From Pseudovibrio japonicus (GTDB lineage Bacteria > Pseudomonadota > Alphaproteobacteria > Rhizobiales > Stappiaceae), in the NCBI RefSeq assembly GCF_014651595.1, contig NZ_BMXE01000001.1:434001-498000 (forward strand): 64,000 nt of DNA, given 5' to 3'. A program made the position numbers and the translations under genes. Each line of letters starts with the position of its first letter. The stretch's first letter is position 1. This document shows, piece after piece, positions 53,850 to 63,015 of the stretch. The notes beneath the pieces are model-generated. The model saw nothing but the letters and a program-made list of their open reading frames with translations, searched no databases and had not been told where the DNA came from.

Positions 53850-53895
53850 AAAAAAAAATGCAAATGCTGTTGGGGGTAACCCTCAGCATTTGCAT
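53850..53895 (-). terminator. Terminator downstream of degP
   Basis: ATGCAAATGCTG (53858-53869) and CAGCATTTGCAT (53884-53895) form a perfect 12-bp stem with an inner GGGT/ACCC pairing. On the minus strand the stem is followed by nine T residues. It ends transcription from degP before the response-regulator gene, which must then have its own promoter within about 55 bases or depend on read-through. Confidence 0.88.
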
Positions 53896-54047
53896 AAGTT
53901 TTATAAGTGAAGTCGGCAGATGATTGGATCCCTGCCTTTTCTTCCAGCATTGGTCAGAGGGACTGATATCAAGTTGAGGGCTACTCCTGCTATCAGACCC
54001 GCAAACAATCGAAGCACATTTGAGAGACTGACTTGTGCTCCGATAAG

Positions 54048-54077
54048 GGATCACGGAAGGGGCAATTCCCGTGATCC
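54048..54077 (-). repeat. Hairpin just after degP
   Basis: GGATCACGG (54048-54056) and CCGTGATCC (54069-54077) form a 9-bp stem 17 bases beyond the degP stop, without a T-run. It may protect the degP mRNA 3' end upstream of the main terminator. Confidence 0.55.
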
Positions 54078-54094
54078 ACATTCTTGAAAGCGGC

Positions 54095-55648
54095 TTAATC
54101 CTCGGTATTTTCGATTGGGATCGCGACAAAGAGTGTGTTGTCACCGCGGGTAACACGAAGCAGAACTGCGCGGCGGCCCTGTTCGCGGGCATTTTGCACC
54201 TGCTCAGCAACTTCTGCCGGGGTTGTCACCCTGACGCCAGCGACCTCTGTGATGATCGCACCGGGTGCAAGGCCTTTGTCTGCAGCAGGGCCGTCAGGTG
54301 CCACGCTGGTGATAACAACGCCTTCTTCATCTACACCTGCCTGATCTGCAGTTGCCAGCCCAAGACCGAGGCTCGCAATCAGGGCTGTGTTTGTGTCCTG
54401 ATCCCTGTTGAGGGTAGCTTGCTCTTCCTCTTCAGGAATGGTGCCAAGCTCCACTGTTGTGGTGCTGATTTCGCCATCACGCCAGAATTCGATCTCAACC
54501 TGAGTATCTGGTGAATAGCCAGCAATCACACGGGCCAGTTCGCGCGGTCCGTTCACTGCTTCGCCGTCAACACTGAGGATGATATCACCAGCCTGGAAGC
54601 CCGCAGCCTGTGCCGGGGTGTTTGGCTGAACTTCAGCAACCAGTGTGCCGTTTTCGCTGTCGAGACCAAGAGAGTCTGCAATGTCTTCGGTCACCGGTTG
54701 AATCTGCACGCCAAGCCAACCGCGGGTGACTGCACCGTGTTCTCTCAGGTCATCAATGATCTGTTTTGCGGTTTCGCCGGGGATCGCGAATGCAATACCC
54801 ACGTTGCCCCCGCTTGGAGAGACGATTGCGGAGTTCACGCCGATTACTTCGCCTTTCACGTTGAAGGCCGGACCACCGGAGTTACCGCGGTTTACGGACG
54901 CATCGATCTGGAGGAAGTCGTCGTAAATGCCCGCACCGATATCACGGCCACGTGCGGAGACGATACCAGCTGTAACGGTGCCGCCCAGTCCGAATGGGTT
55001 ACCTACTGCAACGACCCATTCACCAACCAATGGCGGGTCCTCGGAAAATGCGACATAAGCAAAGTCGTCATCCCCGTCCACTTTCAGGAGTGCCAGATCG
55101 GAGCGTTTGTCGGAACCAACCAGAGTTGCGTCCAGCTCTTCGCCCTCACTGGTGACGACGGTAAATTCTGTGCCACCTTCAACTACGTGTTCGTTGGTTA
55201 CAACGTAGCCATCTTCAGAGATGAAGAAGCCGGAGCCCTGTGACTGATCAAAACGTCTGCGAGGCGGTGCATTGTTTTGGCTGTTGTCTCTACCCGGGCC
55301 ACCAAATTCGCGGAAGAATTTCTGGAGCGGGTGATCCTCCGGCATATCGCGGAACATGGGTGGGATGCCACTCAGGCGGTCATCTTCCTGAACCTCGGAG
55401 CGCACACGTACGGAGACAACGGTGGGCTGAACAGCTTCTACAAGACCAACAAAGTTTGGCAAAGCCGGTCCATTTACACTTACCGGCGCGGCCTGTGAGG
55501 TGCTCGGGACCAGTGTCAGGGGAGCGACCATCGCACCTGCGAGTGCCAGTGCCATGGTACCATTGAGAAGACGGGAACGACGTTTAGAAGAGGATTTTGC
55601 AGCAAACAGGGACACAACGTTGGAACCTGCGTTCTTAGTCAACTTCAT
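54095..55648 (-). CDS. degP: Periplasmic serine protease DegP/HtrA
   Basis: A 517-residue Do-like protease/chaperone that degrades misfolded envelope proteins. The signal peptide ends near residue 53 (SQAA|PVS). The catalytic triad is His154 (TNEHVV), Asp184 (SDLALLK) and Ser257 (GNSGGPAFN). Two PDZ domains follow (about 295-390 with RGWLGVQIQPV, and 410-510 with GVVITSVAPDGPA). The ATG at 55648 has GGAG nine bases upstream; that GGAG overlaps an earlier in-frame ATG at 55663, which is therefore unlikely to be the start. Three 11-bp-spaced hexamers lie just upstream. Confidence 0.94.
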   Translation of the reverse strand: MKLTKNAGSNVVSLFAAKSSSKRRSRLLNGTMALALAGAMVAPLTLVPSTSQAAPVSVNGPALPNFVGLVEAVQPTVVSVRVRSEVQEDDRLSGIPPMFRDMPEDHPLQKFFREFGGPGRDNSQNNAPPRRRFDQSQGSGFFISEDGYVVTNEHVVEGGTEFTVVTSEGEELDATLVGSDKRSDLALLKVDGDDDFAYVAFSEDPPLVGEWVVAVGNPFGLGGTVTAGIVSARGRDIGAGIYDDFLQIDASVNRGNSGGPAFNVKGEVIGVNSAIVSPSGGNVGIAFAIPGETAKQIIDDLREHGAVTRGWLGVQIQPVTEDIADSLGLDSENGTLVAEVQPNTPAQAAGFQAGDIILSVDGEAVNGPRELARVIAGYSPDTQVEIEFWRDGEISTTTVELGTIPEEEEQATLNRDQDTNTALIASLGLGLATADQAGVDEEGVVITSVAPDGPAADKGLAPGAIITEVAGVRVTTPAEVAEQVQNAREQGRRAVLLRVTRGDNTLFVAIPIENTED

Positions 55649-55665
55649 TTGGTTCAACTCCATTA

Positions 55666-55693
55666 GTCAATCTGGGGTCAATCGGAGATCAAT
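55666..55693 (-). promoter_or_regulatory. Three phased direct repeats upstream of degP
   Basis: On the minus strand ATTGAT, ATTGAC and ATTGAC occur with an exact 11-base period (+ strand GTCAAT at 55666 and 55677, ATCAAT at 55688), 18-45 bases before the degP start. Tandem half-sites one helical turn apart are typical of OmpR/PhoB-family regulator binding. The regulator at 53116-53796 is a candidate, by inference. Confidence 0.5.
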
Positions 55694-55887
55694 TGGGGCC
55701 CGACTACGCCGGAGCGAGCTCATGCGCTTGACTGGAGCCAATCAAACCGAACACACTCTGGGGAAGGCAGGTGTTTGCATTTCGTTGAGCCTGACTATGG
55801 CAGAGCGAACCTTACAAACACCTATCTGCTACATTAATCTTCTGTAATGATGGGAAAACCACAGTGCTGACGCCAGTTGACGTTTTC

Positions 55888-56655
55888 TTAGCCGTTCATG
55901 TAGCGCGCTGCCCAGGCTGCAATCACGCGAGCGGCGTAATCTGCATCTTTGTATTTGAAGAGCAGATGGTCAGCATCATCCAAAGACACAAATGATTTCG
56001 GGTGCTTAGCAGCCTCGAAGATTTGCGCAGCATTCTCGATGCCAACGGTTGCGTCAATGGGAGAGTGAAGGACCAGCACCGCTTTTTTTAGCATTGCAAC
56101 CCGTGATCGCACATCCTGTGCCTCAAGATCATCGATAAACTGACGTTTGATCTTAAACGAGCGTTCACCCAGTTGAACGGTTGCTTCACCGTTCTCTTTG
56201 ATCTCGTCCAGTGACGCGCGGAAGTTATGAATCACATGATCGGCTGAAGAGGGAGCGCCGATGGTGGCAACGGCTTTGACCTCTGGCACTTCGGAGGCGG
56301 CTGCAAGCACGGCAGCACCGCCAAGAGAATGGCCAACGAGCAGTTTGGGTGCGTCGTAATGCTCGCGCATGTAATCGGCTGCCAGAACGAGGTCCTGAAG
56401 ATTGGAAGAAAAGTTGGTGGAGGCGAAATCACCGCCGCTGTTGCCCAGGCCCGTGAAGTCAAAACGCAGCACAGCTATGCCATCTTTGGTGAGCGCTGCC
56501 GCGATGCGGCGGGCTGCGGAAAGATCCTTCGAACAAGTAAAGCAATGCGCGAACAACGCATACGCTTTTGGGTCGCCGTCGGGCTTGTCCAAACGCGCGG
56601 CAAGTTCGGCGCCCTGTGAGCCTTCAAATTCCAACTTGATGGGATCGTCTGCCAT
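55888..56655 (-). CDS. Alpha/beta hydrolase
   Basis: A 255-residue cytoplasmic serine hydrolase. The oxyanion-hole region is [12 protein letters not shown], the nucleophile elbow GHSLGG (Ser near 108), and the acid and His are likely in SPIDATVG (near 199) and DADHLLF (near 228). [13 protein letters not shown] matches a group often found fused to or beside OsmC-type peroxidases, but no OsmC domain is present here. The substrate is unknown. The gene stands alone between degP and the ccm operon. Confidence 0.83.
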   Translation of the reverse strand: MADDPIKLEFEGSQGAELAARLDKPDGDPKAYALFAHCFTCSKDLSAARRIAAALTKDGIAVLRFDFTGLGNSGGDFASTNFSSNLQDLVLAADYMREHYDAPKLLVGHSLGGAAVLAAASEVPEVKAVATIGAPSSADHVIHNFRASLDEIKENGEATVQLGERSFKIKRQFIDDLEAQDVRSRVAMLKKAVLVLHSPIDATVGIENAAQIFEAAKHPKSFVSLDDADHLLFKYKDADYAARVIAAWAARYMNG

Positions 56656-56778
56656 TCAAACTGTCCTGTCTTTTGTGCAGCTGGCACATTCAAATCATAT
56701 TTTAAGAGACAGGTATCTAGTGTGCGCTTACGCGCATCTTTACAATTCAACTGGTTGCAAGAAGATGTGATTAAAGGT

Positions 56779-56807
56779 GAGCCCCGCAAACGGGGTTTGC
56801 GGGGCTC
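56779..56807 (-). terminator. Terminator of the ccm operon
   Basis: GAGCCCCGCAAA and TTTGCGGGGCTC form a perfect 12-bp stem with a 5-base loop, 12 bases beyond the ccmH stop. The minus-strand T-tract (CACCTTTAATC) is weak, so termination may be incomplete or rely on the strong stem. Confidence 0.72.
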
Positions 56808-56818
56808 TACAGACAGTT

Positions 56819-57307
56819 TTATTTGGAAGACATCAGCTTATCAAGCTCGGCCTGTTCTTCTGGCGTGAGCGGTTTGACGCCCGCAGTGCTGGTTGCGAGC
56901 GGCGCGTACTTTTTCTTTTTGGAAGCGCGCCACAGGAAGAAGCTTCCGATCACCAACGCAAGTGGCCCGCCACCCCACAGGAACAGGGTGTGCAATGCAA
57001 AGCGTGGTTTGAGCAACACGAACTCGCCGTAGCGGGCAACCAGATAGTCGAGAACTTCCTGATTGCTATCGCCTTCCACCAGACGTTCGCGTACCAGTAG
57101 ACGCAGATCCCTTGCCAGTTTGGCGTTGGAATCGTCGATGGACTGATTCTGACAGACCACGCAGCGCACTTCCTTAGAGATCACGCGGGCACGCTCTTCC
57201 AGAACAGGGTCCTGCAGGACTTCATCCGGGTTAACTGCGTAGGCAAGCGGCGCTCCCAGTAGAATGGAGGAGATCAATACCAGTACGAACTTCATCTTCA
57301 TGGTCAT
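56819..57307 (-). CDS. ccmH: Cytochrome c maturation protein CcmH (CycL)
   Basis: A 162-residue thiol-disulfide protein that handles apocytochrome c cysteines before haem attachment. Signal helix 1-24; the redox motif CVVCQNQSIDDSNAKLARDLR (C-x-x-C near residues 47-50) is the CcmH/CycL hallmark; a C-terminal membrane helix lies at about 105-123. Its start directly abuts the ccmF stop with no gap, so translation is coupled. It lacks a CcmI-like TPR domain, because CcmI is encoded separately upstream. Confidence 0.96.
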   Translation of the reverse strand: MTMKMKFVLVLISSILLGAPLAYAVNPDEVLQDPVLEERARVISKEVRCVVCQNQSIDDSNAKLARDLRLLVRERLVEGDSNQEVLDYLVARYGEFVLLKPRFALHTLFLWGGGPLALVIGSFFLWRASKKKKYAPLATSTAGVKPLTPEEQAELDKLMSSK

Positions 57308-59323
57308 TTACTCCGCCGGCGTTGGAGCTGCTGATGCAATAGCACTTTTCGCAGCTTTGCGTTTGCGTGCAGAGACAGGAGCACCAACACGCAGGCGGCG
57401 GTCCAACAATGCAATAACTCCACCCAACGACATAATCAGTGTGCCGATCCAGATCAGCGTGATCAGTGGTTTGAAGTAGATGCGTGTCACAATACCACCG
57501 TTCTCGTCCGTGTCACCTGTTGCAAAGTAGACCTGAGAGAAGCCGAAGGTGGCGATGGACGTTTCACTCATTGGCATACCGCTGGACACATAGGCCCGTT
57601 TGGCAGGTTCCATGATGCCGACAACATTACCGCCTTTGCGAAGTGTATACTGAGAGACTAGCTCCTGATAGTTCGCGCCGTTGCGGGTCCAGCTGTTCTC
57701 ATAGGTGATGTGATAGCCGTTCTGCTCCAGTGTCTCACCCGGATGCATTACTTCAACGTGCTCGGATTCAAAAGCCAGTGTTGTGACGATACCCAAGACG
57801 GTAATGCCCAAACCTGCGTGGCCAAGGACCGTGGACCAGACAGTTGGCGGGAAGCCTTTGACACGGGCCATGGCGCGCGCAAAGCCGATTTTGAACACCT
57901 GAGAGCGGTCGACGATTTCCCAGAGGGAGCCGAAGATTGCCCAGAATGCCAGACCGAAGCCGAAGGCTGTCATGATGCTTGTTGTGCTTGCACCCATGAA
58001 CCAGACCAGTCCGGCAGTCGCCAGTATGGCGAGCACGAAGGCAGAGGTCAGACGCTGCGCAACACCCCAGATGTCACCGCGCTTCCATGCAAGAAGCTGA
58101 CCGAATGGGATCAGGATAAGCACCGGCACCATGATAGGACCGAATGTGAGGTTGAAGAATGGTTCGCCCACGGAGATCTTGTCACCAGAGAAGGCTTCCA
58201 GAACCAGTGGGTAGAGCGTACCAACAAACACTGCAGCACAAGCTGTTGTGAGGAACAGGTTGTTCAGAACCAAAGAGCCTTCACGGCTGATCGGTGCAAA
58301 CAGGCCACCCTGACGCAGCAGCGGTGCGCGCCATGCAAAAAGTGTGAGCGAGCCGCCTACGAAGATCAGCAGGATCGCAAGGATGAAGAGACCACGGGCC
58401 GGATCAACTGCGAATGCGTGCACGGAGGTCAGAACACCGGAACGGACGAGGAAGGTTCCAAGCAGCGACAAGGAGAATGTCAGCAGGGCGAGGAACACGG
58501 TCCAGACCTTAAGCGCGTCGCGGCGTTCCATCACGATTGCGGAGTGCAGCAATGCGGTACCGGTGAGCCAAGGCATAAAGGATGCGTTTTCGACCGGATC
58601 CCAGAACCACCAGCCACCCCAGCCGAGCTCATAGTAAGCCCAGTAAGAGCCAATTGCGATACCGAGGGTTAGGAAGATCCAGCTTACCAGGATCCATGGG
58701 CGTACCCAGCGTGCCCAGGCAGCATCCAGTTTGCCAAGCATGAGAGCGGCGGCTGCAAAGGCGAAGACGATAGAGAAGCCAACATAGCCGATGTACAGTA
58801 GTGGCGGGTGGATCGCCAATCCCACATCCTGCAGCATTGGGTTCAGGCCGGAGCCCTGCAACGGCGCTGGACTGATACGCTCAAACGGGTTGGAGGCAAC
58901 GATGACAAACAGAAGGAAGGCAAAGGAAACCCAACCCTGCGCTCCGAGCGTTGCGGCTCGCAGCTGTTGAGGAACGTTGCGAGAAAACACTGCAACCAGC
59001 GCGCCAAACAGTACCAGAATAAGGACCCAGAGAAGGATCGAGCCTTCGTGGTTGCCCCAAACACCAGAGAATTTATAGAGCAGCGGTTTATCGCTATGCG
59101 AGTTCTGGTAGGTGTTTAACAGAGAGAAATCAGAGGTCAGGTATGCCCAGGTCAGTGCAGCAAAGGCAACGCAGGTCAAAAGGAACATCAATACGGCAAG
59201 GCCAGGTGCCATCCCCATCAGACGGTGGTCTGATTTTAATGCCCCCCACACTGGAAAGACCGACTGAACAGCCGCGACGACCAATGCCAGAATGAGCGCA
59301 TAGTGGCCAAGTTCAATTATCAT
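57308..59323 (-). CDS. ccmF: Haem lyase subunit CcmF (CycK)
   Basis: A 671-residue integral membrane protein with about 15 helices, the core of cytochrome c haem lyase. The WWD-type haem-binding motif WGGWWFWDPVENASFMPWLTGTA (about 228-250) and the haem-interacting histidines (for example in LLHSAIVMERRDALK and the TM loops) are present. The gene lies between ccmE and ccmH with a 70-base gap on the upstream side. Family identity is certain. Confidence 0.97.
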   Translation of the reverse strand: MIIELGHYALILALVVAAVQSVFPVWGALKSDHRLMGMAPGLAVLMFLLTCVAFAALTWAYLTSDFSLLNTYQNSHSDKPLLYKFSGVWGNHEGSILLWVLILVLFGALVAVFSRNVPQQLRAATLGAQGWVSFAFLLFVIVASNPFERISPAPLQGSGLNPMLQDVGLAIHPPLLYIGYVGFSIVFAFAAAALMLGKLDAAWARWVRPWILVSWIFLTLGIAIGSYWAYYELGWGGWWFWDPVENASFMPWLTGTALLHSAIVMERRDALKVWTVFLALLTFSLSLLGTFLVRSGVLTSVHAFAVDPARGLFILAILLIFVGGSLTLFAWRAPLLRQGGLFAPISREGSLVLNNLFLTTACAAVFVGTLYPLVLEAFSGDKISVGEPFFNLTFGPIMVPVLILIPFGQLLAWKRGDIWGVAQRLTSAFVLAILATAGLVWFMGASTTSIMTAFGFGLAFWAIFGSLWEIVDRSQVFKIGFARAMARVKGFPPTVWSTVLGHAGLGITVLGIVTTLAFESEHVEVMHPGETLEQNGYHITYENSWTRNGANYQELVSQYTLRKGGNVVGIMEPAKRAYVSSGMPMSETSIATFGFSQVYFATGDTDENGGIVTRIYFKPLITLIWIGTLIMSLGGVIALLDRRLRVGAPVSARKRKAAKSAIASAAPTPAE

Positions 59324-59393
59324 TGCGATATCCTAGTATGCATACGGCGCTGGGTAACCGGCCCTCTTGGTTAGAGCCGGTTCTTTCTACCTT

Positions 59394-59876
59394 TTAGTTT
59401 ACGTTCGAGCTTTGCTCTGCAGCAGCGGCTTGTTCTTCTTCCATCCAGTGACCATCTTCCTTCAGGGTCTCGTAGACCTCTTTAGGCATGTAGCTTTCAT
59501 CATGCTTGGCCAGAACTGTATCAGCAATAAAGACGCCGTTTCCGTCCATGTAGCCTTCAGCGATAATGCCCTGCCCTTCGCGGAACAGATCTGGCAGAAT
59601 GCCTTTATAGGAAACGGGAATAGCTTCTGCCTGATCGGTCACGCGGAACTTGATCACGGAGCCTCCGCTCTTATCAAGAGAGTCATCTTCCACCAGACCG
59701 CCAAGACGGATGCGTTGCCCTGCTTCAATTTGCTGTGCGACGATATCCGTTGGGCTTTGAAAATAAGTCACGCTGCTGGAAAGTCCATAAAGAACCAAGC
59801 CGACAGCTGCCCCCAGCACAATTCCGGCAAGACCAATAAGCCCGAGTCTTTTTTGTTTACGTGTCATACTTCGCAA
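59394..59876 (-). CDS. ccmE: Haem chaperone CcmE (CycJ)
   Basis: A 160-residue periplasmic haem chaperone anchored by an N-terminal helix (about 11-31). The covalent haem-binding His125 lies in VLAKHDESYMP with Tyr129, the conserved H-x3-Y motif. The OB-fold core includes IRLGGLVEDDS and FRVTDQAEAIPVSYKG. The start may be at 59876 or at Met4 (59867). It follows ccmI by 170 bases. Confidence 0.96.
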   Translation of the reverse strand: MRSMTRKQKRLGLIGLAGIVLGAAVGLVLYGLSSSVTYFQSPTDIVAQQIEAGQRIRLGGLVEDDSLDKSGGSVIKFRVTDQAEAIPVSYKGILPDLFREGQGIIAEGYMDGNGVFIADTVLAKHDESYMPKEVYETLKEDGHWMEEEQAAAAEQSSNVN

Positions 59877-59986
59877 TTCCGTCGATACGTTGCCAACTCA
59901 TGCCTTACGGCGTTCATGCTTTGCAGCACATTTGAGCATCGAGCGATGAACCCACATCGGAATTGATGCTCTCGTCTTTGTCTTTT

Positions 59987-60033
59987 GCATACCGTCCTTT
60001 CCGAAAACCATCGGGCCCGTTTCGGCGGTATGC
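59987..60033 (-). repeat. Two-part hairpin between ccmI and ccmE
   Basis: GCATACCG (59987-59994) pairs with CGGTATGC (60026-60033), and inside it CCGAAA (60001-60006) pairs with TTTCGG (60020-60025); the arms are separated by an asymmetric bulge. It lies in the 170-base gap between ccmI and ccmE with no T-run, and may be a processing or stabilising element in the operon mRNA. Confidence 0.5.
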
Positions 60034-60046
60034 TTGTGCACCTGCT

Positions 60047-61207
60047 TTATTGGGCAGGTGCCAGGTTCAAACGTGCAGCCAGCTGATCAATCCGTTCAAG
60101 TGCGGCTGTGTCATCCTTCAGGTTCTCTCTGGCGCGTGCGATGGCTTCTGCAGCTTCCGCCTGCTCCCCAAGAATGATGCGGGCCTGGATCAATCGTCCC
60201 CACTCGTCAAACGAACCACCTTGTTCGTTCAGGCGCTCATCCAGCGTCAGGACCATCTGGCTGATCATCGCATTACGATCTTCAACGCTCATCTGAGCTG
60301 CTGCTTCCATATCCTCAGCAGAAGGTCCTTTGGGCTGCCCAACTGCCGGGATCGGCTGCGCGTCGCCCTCCATCACAGCACCTTTCGCAATCAGCTCGTC
60401 TCGCTGTGCCTTTGCAGCTTCTAGCCAAGGCGCACTTGGATCGGCGCTCTTAAGCAGAGTATTCCAGGCACCCAGCGCTTCGTTTATCTGACCCTTCTGG
60501 CCCAGAGCCATTGCCAGATAATAATAAGGTTGCAACATTTCAGGCTTGGCGAGATTGACGCGGCGCAAAACTTTTTCAGCTTCTTCGGTAACCTTGCCGT
60601 CATTCTCAAAAATGGTCGCTTCTGCCCAACCGGCCATCAACTCAAGGTTTTCAGGGAACTGGTTCAAAGCGTTTGCAAAGGCCCGGCGGGCTTTATCAAA
60701 CTGACCGGTACGCATATAGACTGGCGCGATCACGGCCCAGCCCTGCCCGTCAGTCGGATTTTCCTTCAAGTGATCCTCGGTTCTGGCGATCAGGATATCA
60801 AGATCTGCCTCGCCAGCTGGTTGAGCCAGTCGCATGGCTCTTGGCTGATCCGGGATTTCCGGAGAACCGAATTGCAGATAAAGACTTAGAGCTGCCAGCG
60901 GCACCAAAACAACGGCTGTCAGCTGTACGCTGCGCAGTCGCATTTTGGAAGGCGCTGACCGGTCATCGCCCTGATGTTCTTTATGTGCTGCTAACAAGCG
61001 GCGCGATACTTCAATTTTGGCGGCTTCTGCCATGTCTGGCGCGATAACACCGCGCTCAAGATCTTTTTGTATTTCTTCGAGCTGGGCGCGAAACACAGCT
61101 TCATCATTGCGCTCTTCAGGGTGGACCTTGTGAGAGCGAGCCAATGGAACGAGTACGGTCAATGCGACCGCCGCCGTCAAAATTGCGAGAACTAACCAGA
61201 ATGTCAT
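60047..61207 (-). CDS. ccmI: Cytochrome c maturation protein CcmI (CycH)
   Basis: A 386-residue apocytochrome c chaperone. Two N-terminal helices (about 2-22 and 96-112) flank a coiled cytoplasmic loop with FRAQLEEIQKDLERGVI, the CcmI signature. The periplasmic part has TPR-like repeats (for example GQGWAVIAPVYMRTGQFDKARRAFANALNQ). It is the first ccm gene of the operon. A separate upstream gene (61344-62810) lies 136 bases away. Confidence 0.94.
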   Translation of the reverse strand: MTFWLVLAILTAAVALTVLVPLARSHKVHPEERNDEAVFRAQLEEIQKDLERGVIAPDMAEAAKIEVSRRLLAAHKEHQGDDRSAPSKMRLRSVQLTAVVLVPLAALSLYLQFGSPEIPDQPRAMRLAQPAGEADLDILIARTEDHLKENPTDGQGWAVIAPVYMRTGQFDKARRAFANALNQFPENLELMAGWAEATIFENDGKVTEEAEKVLRRVNLAKPEMLQPYYYLAMALGQKGQINEALGAWNTLLKSADPSAPWLEAAKAQRDELIAKGAVMEGDAQPIPAVGQPKGPSAEDMEAAAQMSVEDRNAMISQMVLTLDERLNEQGGSFDEWGRLIQARIILGEQAEAAEAIARARENLKDDTAALERIDQLAARLNLAPAQ

Positions 61208-61343
61208 AGTGGCCCAAATAGACAGGTTCTAATTGTGAAAGGCAACAGGTGGCCCCTGCGACGGGCGGTCGCAGAAGCTATATACCCACAAAATACCTAG
61301 GAAGTTGCACTTATTTTCCAAAAGACGCAGGCGCTGCTTGGGG

Positions 61344-62810
61344 TTAGGCGGCGTCTTTCAAAAATGTCTTCTGTCTGCGAATGAGGTTGGCGGTGTCTTC
61401 CGGCTCCTGCGAGATCTCGCTCATGGAGATCAAACGGCTCAATTTTCGCGAAATTTCGCCATAAATTCGTGGATTTTCCGTAGCGGTTTGCCCGTGATCG
61501 GGCGTCGCCAGGAGCTTCTCTGAGTTGCGGTCAATGAAGCGCTCAACATGATCTCGGGTTGAGCTATGCAACTCATGCAGACCAAGAACACCAGCATATT
61601 GGGATGCCAGTTTGGCCAGTTTTAATCCCCTCAAACATTTGTGATAGGCGCGCTGAATCTGTTCCAGACGGTCACCAGCTCTCGAAACTGCAATTTCAGG
61701 TTTTTCTTCCGAGGCGATTGCCTCTTCTAGTAGTGCAGGCAGATTGCTCAGTTCATCACGCAGAAGAGCGCGCAGACGGTTTTTAAGCTCGGCAGCGCTC
61801 TGGTACCACTGGTCGCAGTCGTTAAAGCCCTCCAGCTCTTCAAGTTCGTCGAAATGGAGCAGGCAGGCATTGGCAGCCTCGGGCAGTCCGATAATGGCCT
61901 CCCCTTCCATGCGCCATGCCTCAACCACAGAGACACTTTGGTCCAGAGACGACAACGCGAGTTCTACGAAGGTGGCATAAGGTGTGTCGGCGACATCTTT
62001 CAGCGCTGGCACTGCGGCGAGAGCCTGCGCCAGTTTCATTAGTTCGACCGGGGTTTCATCCAGACGCAGGAAAACGAGTGTGGCCAGATAGTTGGCTTCT
62101 CCGTCGTACTGCTCGACATGATCGCGAATGGCCCTTAGGTGCTCAGTCTCAGCCATGGACAGCACATTTTCCGCAAATGGAGGGGTGTTGGCCATCACTT
62201 GTTCCCATGCGGGGGCTCTGTCCAGGATAACCAGCGCTTCACGCAGGAAATCGAAATTGGCGTGGCCACCGACCTTACGGCGCAGGTTTGCCTTGGTCTG
62301 GCTATCCTTATCAGCCGCCGCCAGTTCCTTTTGCGCCGCTGCAACCAAACGCAAACGCAGGCCTTCGGCGCAAGTCATCAGCGCTTTTTGAATAGTCTCA
62401 TGGGTGACAGGCAGGTCCTGCTGCTGACGCAGATCCTCCAGTGTTGCCAGTGTCTCTTTAAACTCTATGGCGAGCAGATCCTGACGCAGGTATTTCCATA
62501 GCTCGTCCATCACGGCTGCATCGATGCGACCCTGATGGGGGGTATTCAGCGGCAATGGGACAATGAAGGGCTGAAGCGGGCTCAGGATTGCACGTTTGAG
62601 TGGAGTTTCCAGCGAGAGCCTGTTTTCGTGACCGGGTGAGGCCTCACCCAGCAGGCGGCGAAGGGTCAGCAGCATGAGGTCAGCGTTTGGAATGGAGCGG
62701 CCGCGTTGGACCGTCTCTTTGACAGAGCGTTCCAACATCCGCAAAGCAGTACCAGACAAGGCGCCTAGCACCTTCTCCATTTGCAACGCTTTATGGTTGA
62801 CCTCGTGCAT
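61344..62810 (-). CDS. Unrecognised 488-residue protein
   Basis: I do not recognise a domain. The composition is rich in Leu, Glu and Ala with many predicted helices, no signal peptide and no membrane segments, so it is probably a soluble all-helical cytoplasmic protein. There are a few Cys residues (CAEG, NACLLHF, DCDQW, HKCLRG) but no metal or catalytic pattern. Codon use resembles its neighbours. It sits between the ccm operon and a lipoprotein gene on the same strand, with 136- and 205-base gaps, so it may be monocistronic. No strong ribosome binding site precedes the ATG at 62810. Confidence 0.75.
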   Translation of the reverse strand: MHEVNHKALQMEKVLGALSGTALRMLERSVKETVQRGRSIPNADLMLLTLRRLLGEASPGHENRLSLETPLKRAILSPLQPFIVPLPLNTPHQGRIDAAVMDELWKYLRQDLLAIEFKETLATLEDLRQQQDLPVTHETIQKALMTCAEGLRLRLVAAAQKELAAADKDSQTKANLRRKVGGHANFDFLREALVILDRAPAWEQVMANTPPFAENVLSMAETEHLRAIRDHVEQYDGEANYLATLVFLRLDETPVELMKLAQALAAVPALKDVADTPYATFVELALSSLDQSVSVVEAWRMEGEAIIGLPEAANACLLHFDELEELEGFNDCDQWYQSAAELKNRLRALLRDELSNLPALLEEAIASEEKPEIAVSRAGDRLEQIQRAYHKCLRGLKLAKLASQYAGVLGLHELHSSTRDHVERFIDRNSEKLLATPDHGQTATENPRIYGEISRKLSRLISMSEISQEPEDTANLIRRQKTFLKDAA

Positions 62811-63015
62811 CCAAATCTCTCTGGTACTCAGCTTTACTCAAATTGAGCCATTACACGCTCAACCTTCAAAACACAGCAGACAACACCTGCTCAAATTGTA
62901 ATAGGTTGATTAAAACTATCGGCGTAATTGCTTAATCAAATCTTGATGAGCAGAACTTTCCGCTAGCGAAAGACCGGTTTCCTTCGACAAAACTGCTTTT
63001 ACTCCGAGATGCAGG

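Noticed and set aside
53797-54210. N-terminal extension of the response regulator
   Set aside because: The in-frame extension crosses the degP terminator and lacks family sequence; MRILVIEDD at 53796 is the normal receiver start.
57710-58672. 320-residue plus-strand frame inside ccmF
   Set aside because: Antisense to the conserved haem-lyase core; the composition (many Cys, His, Gln, Glu) reflects reversed membrane-helix codons.
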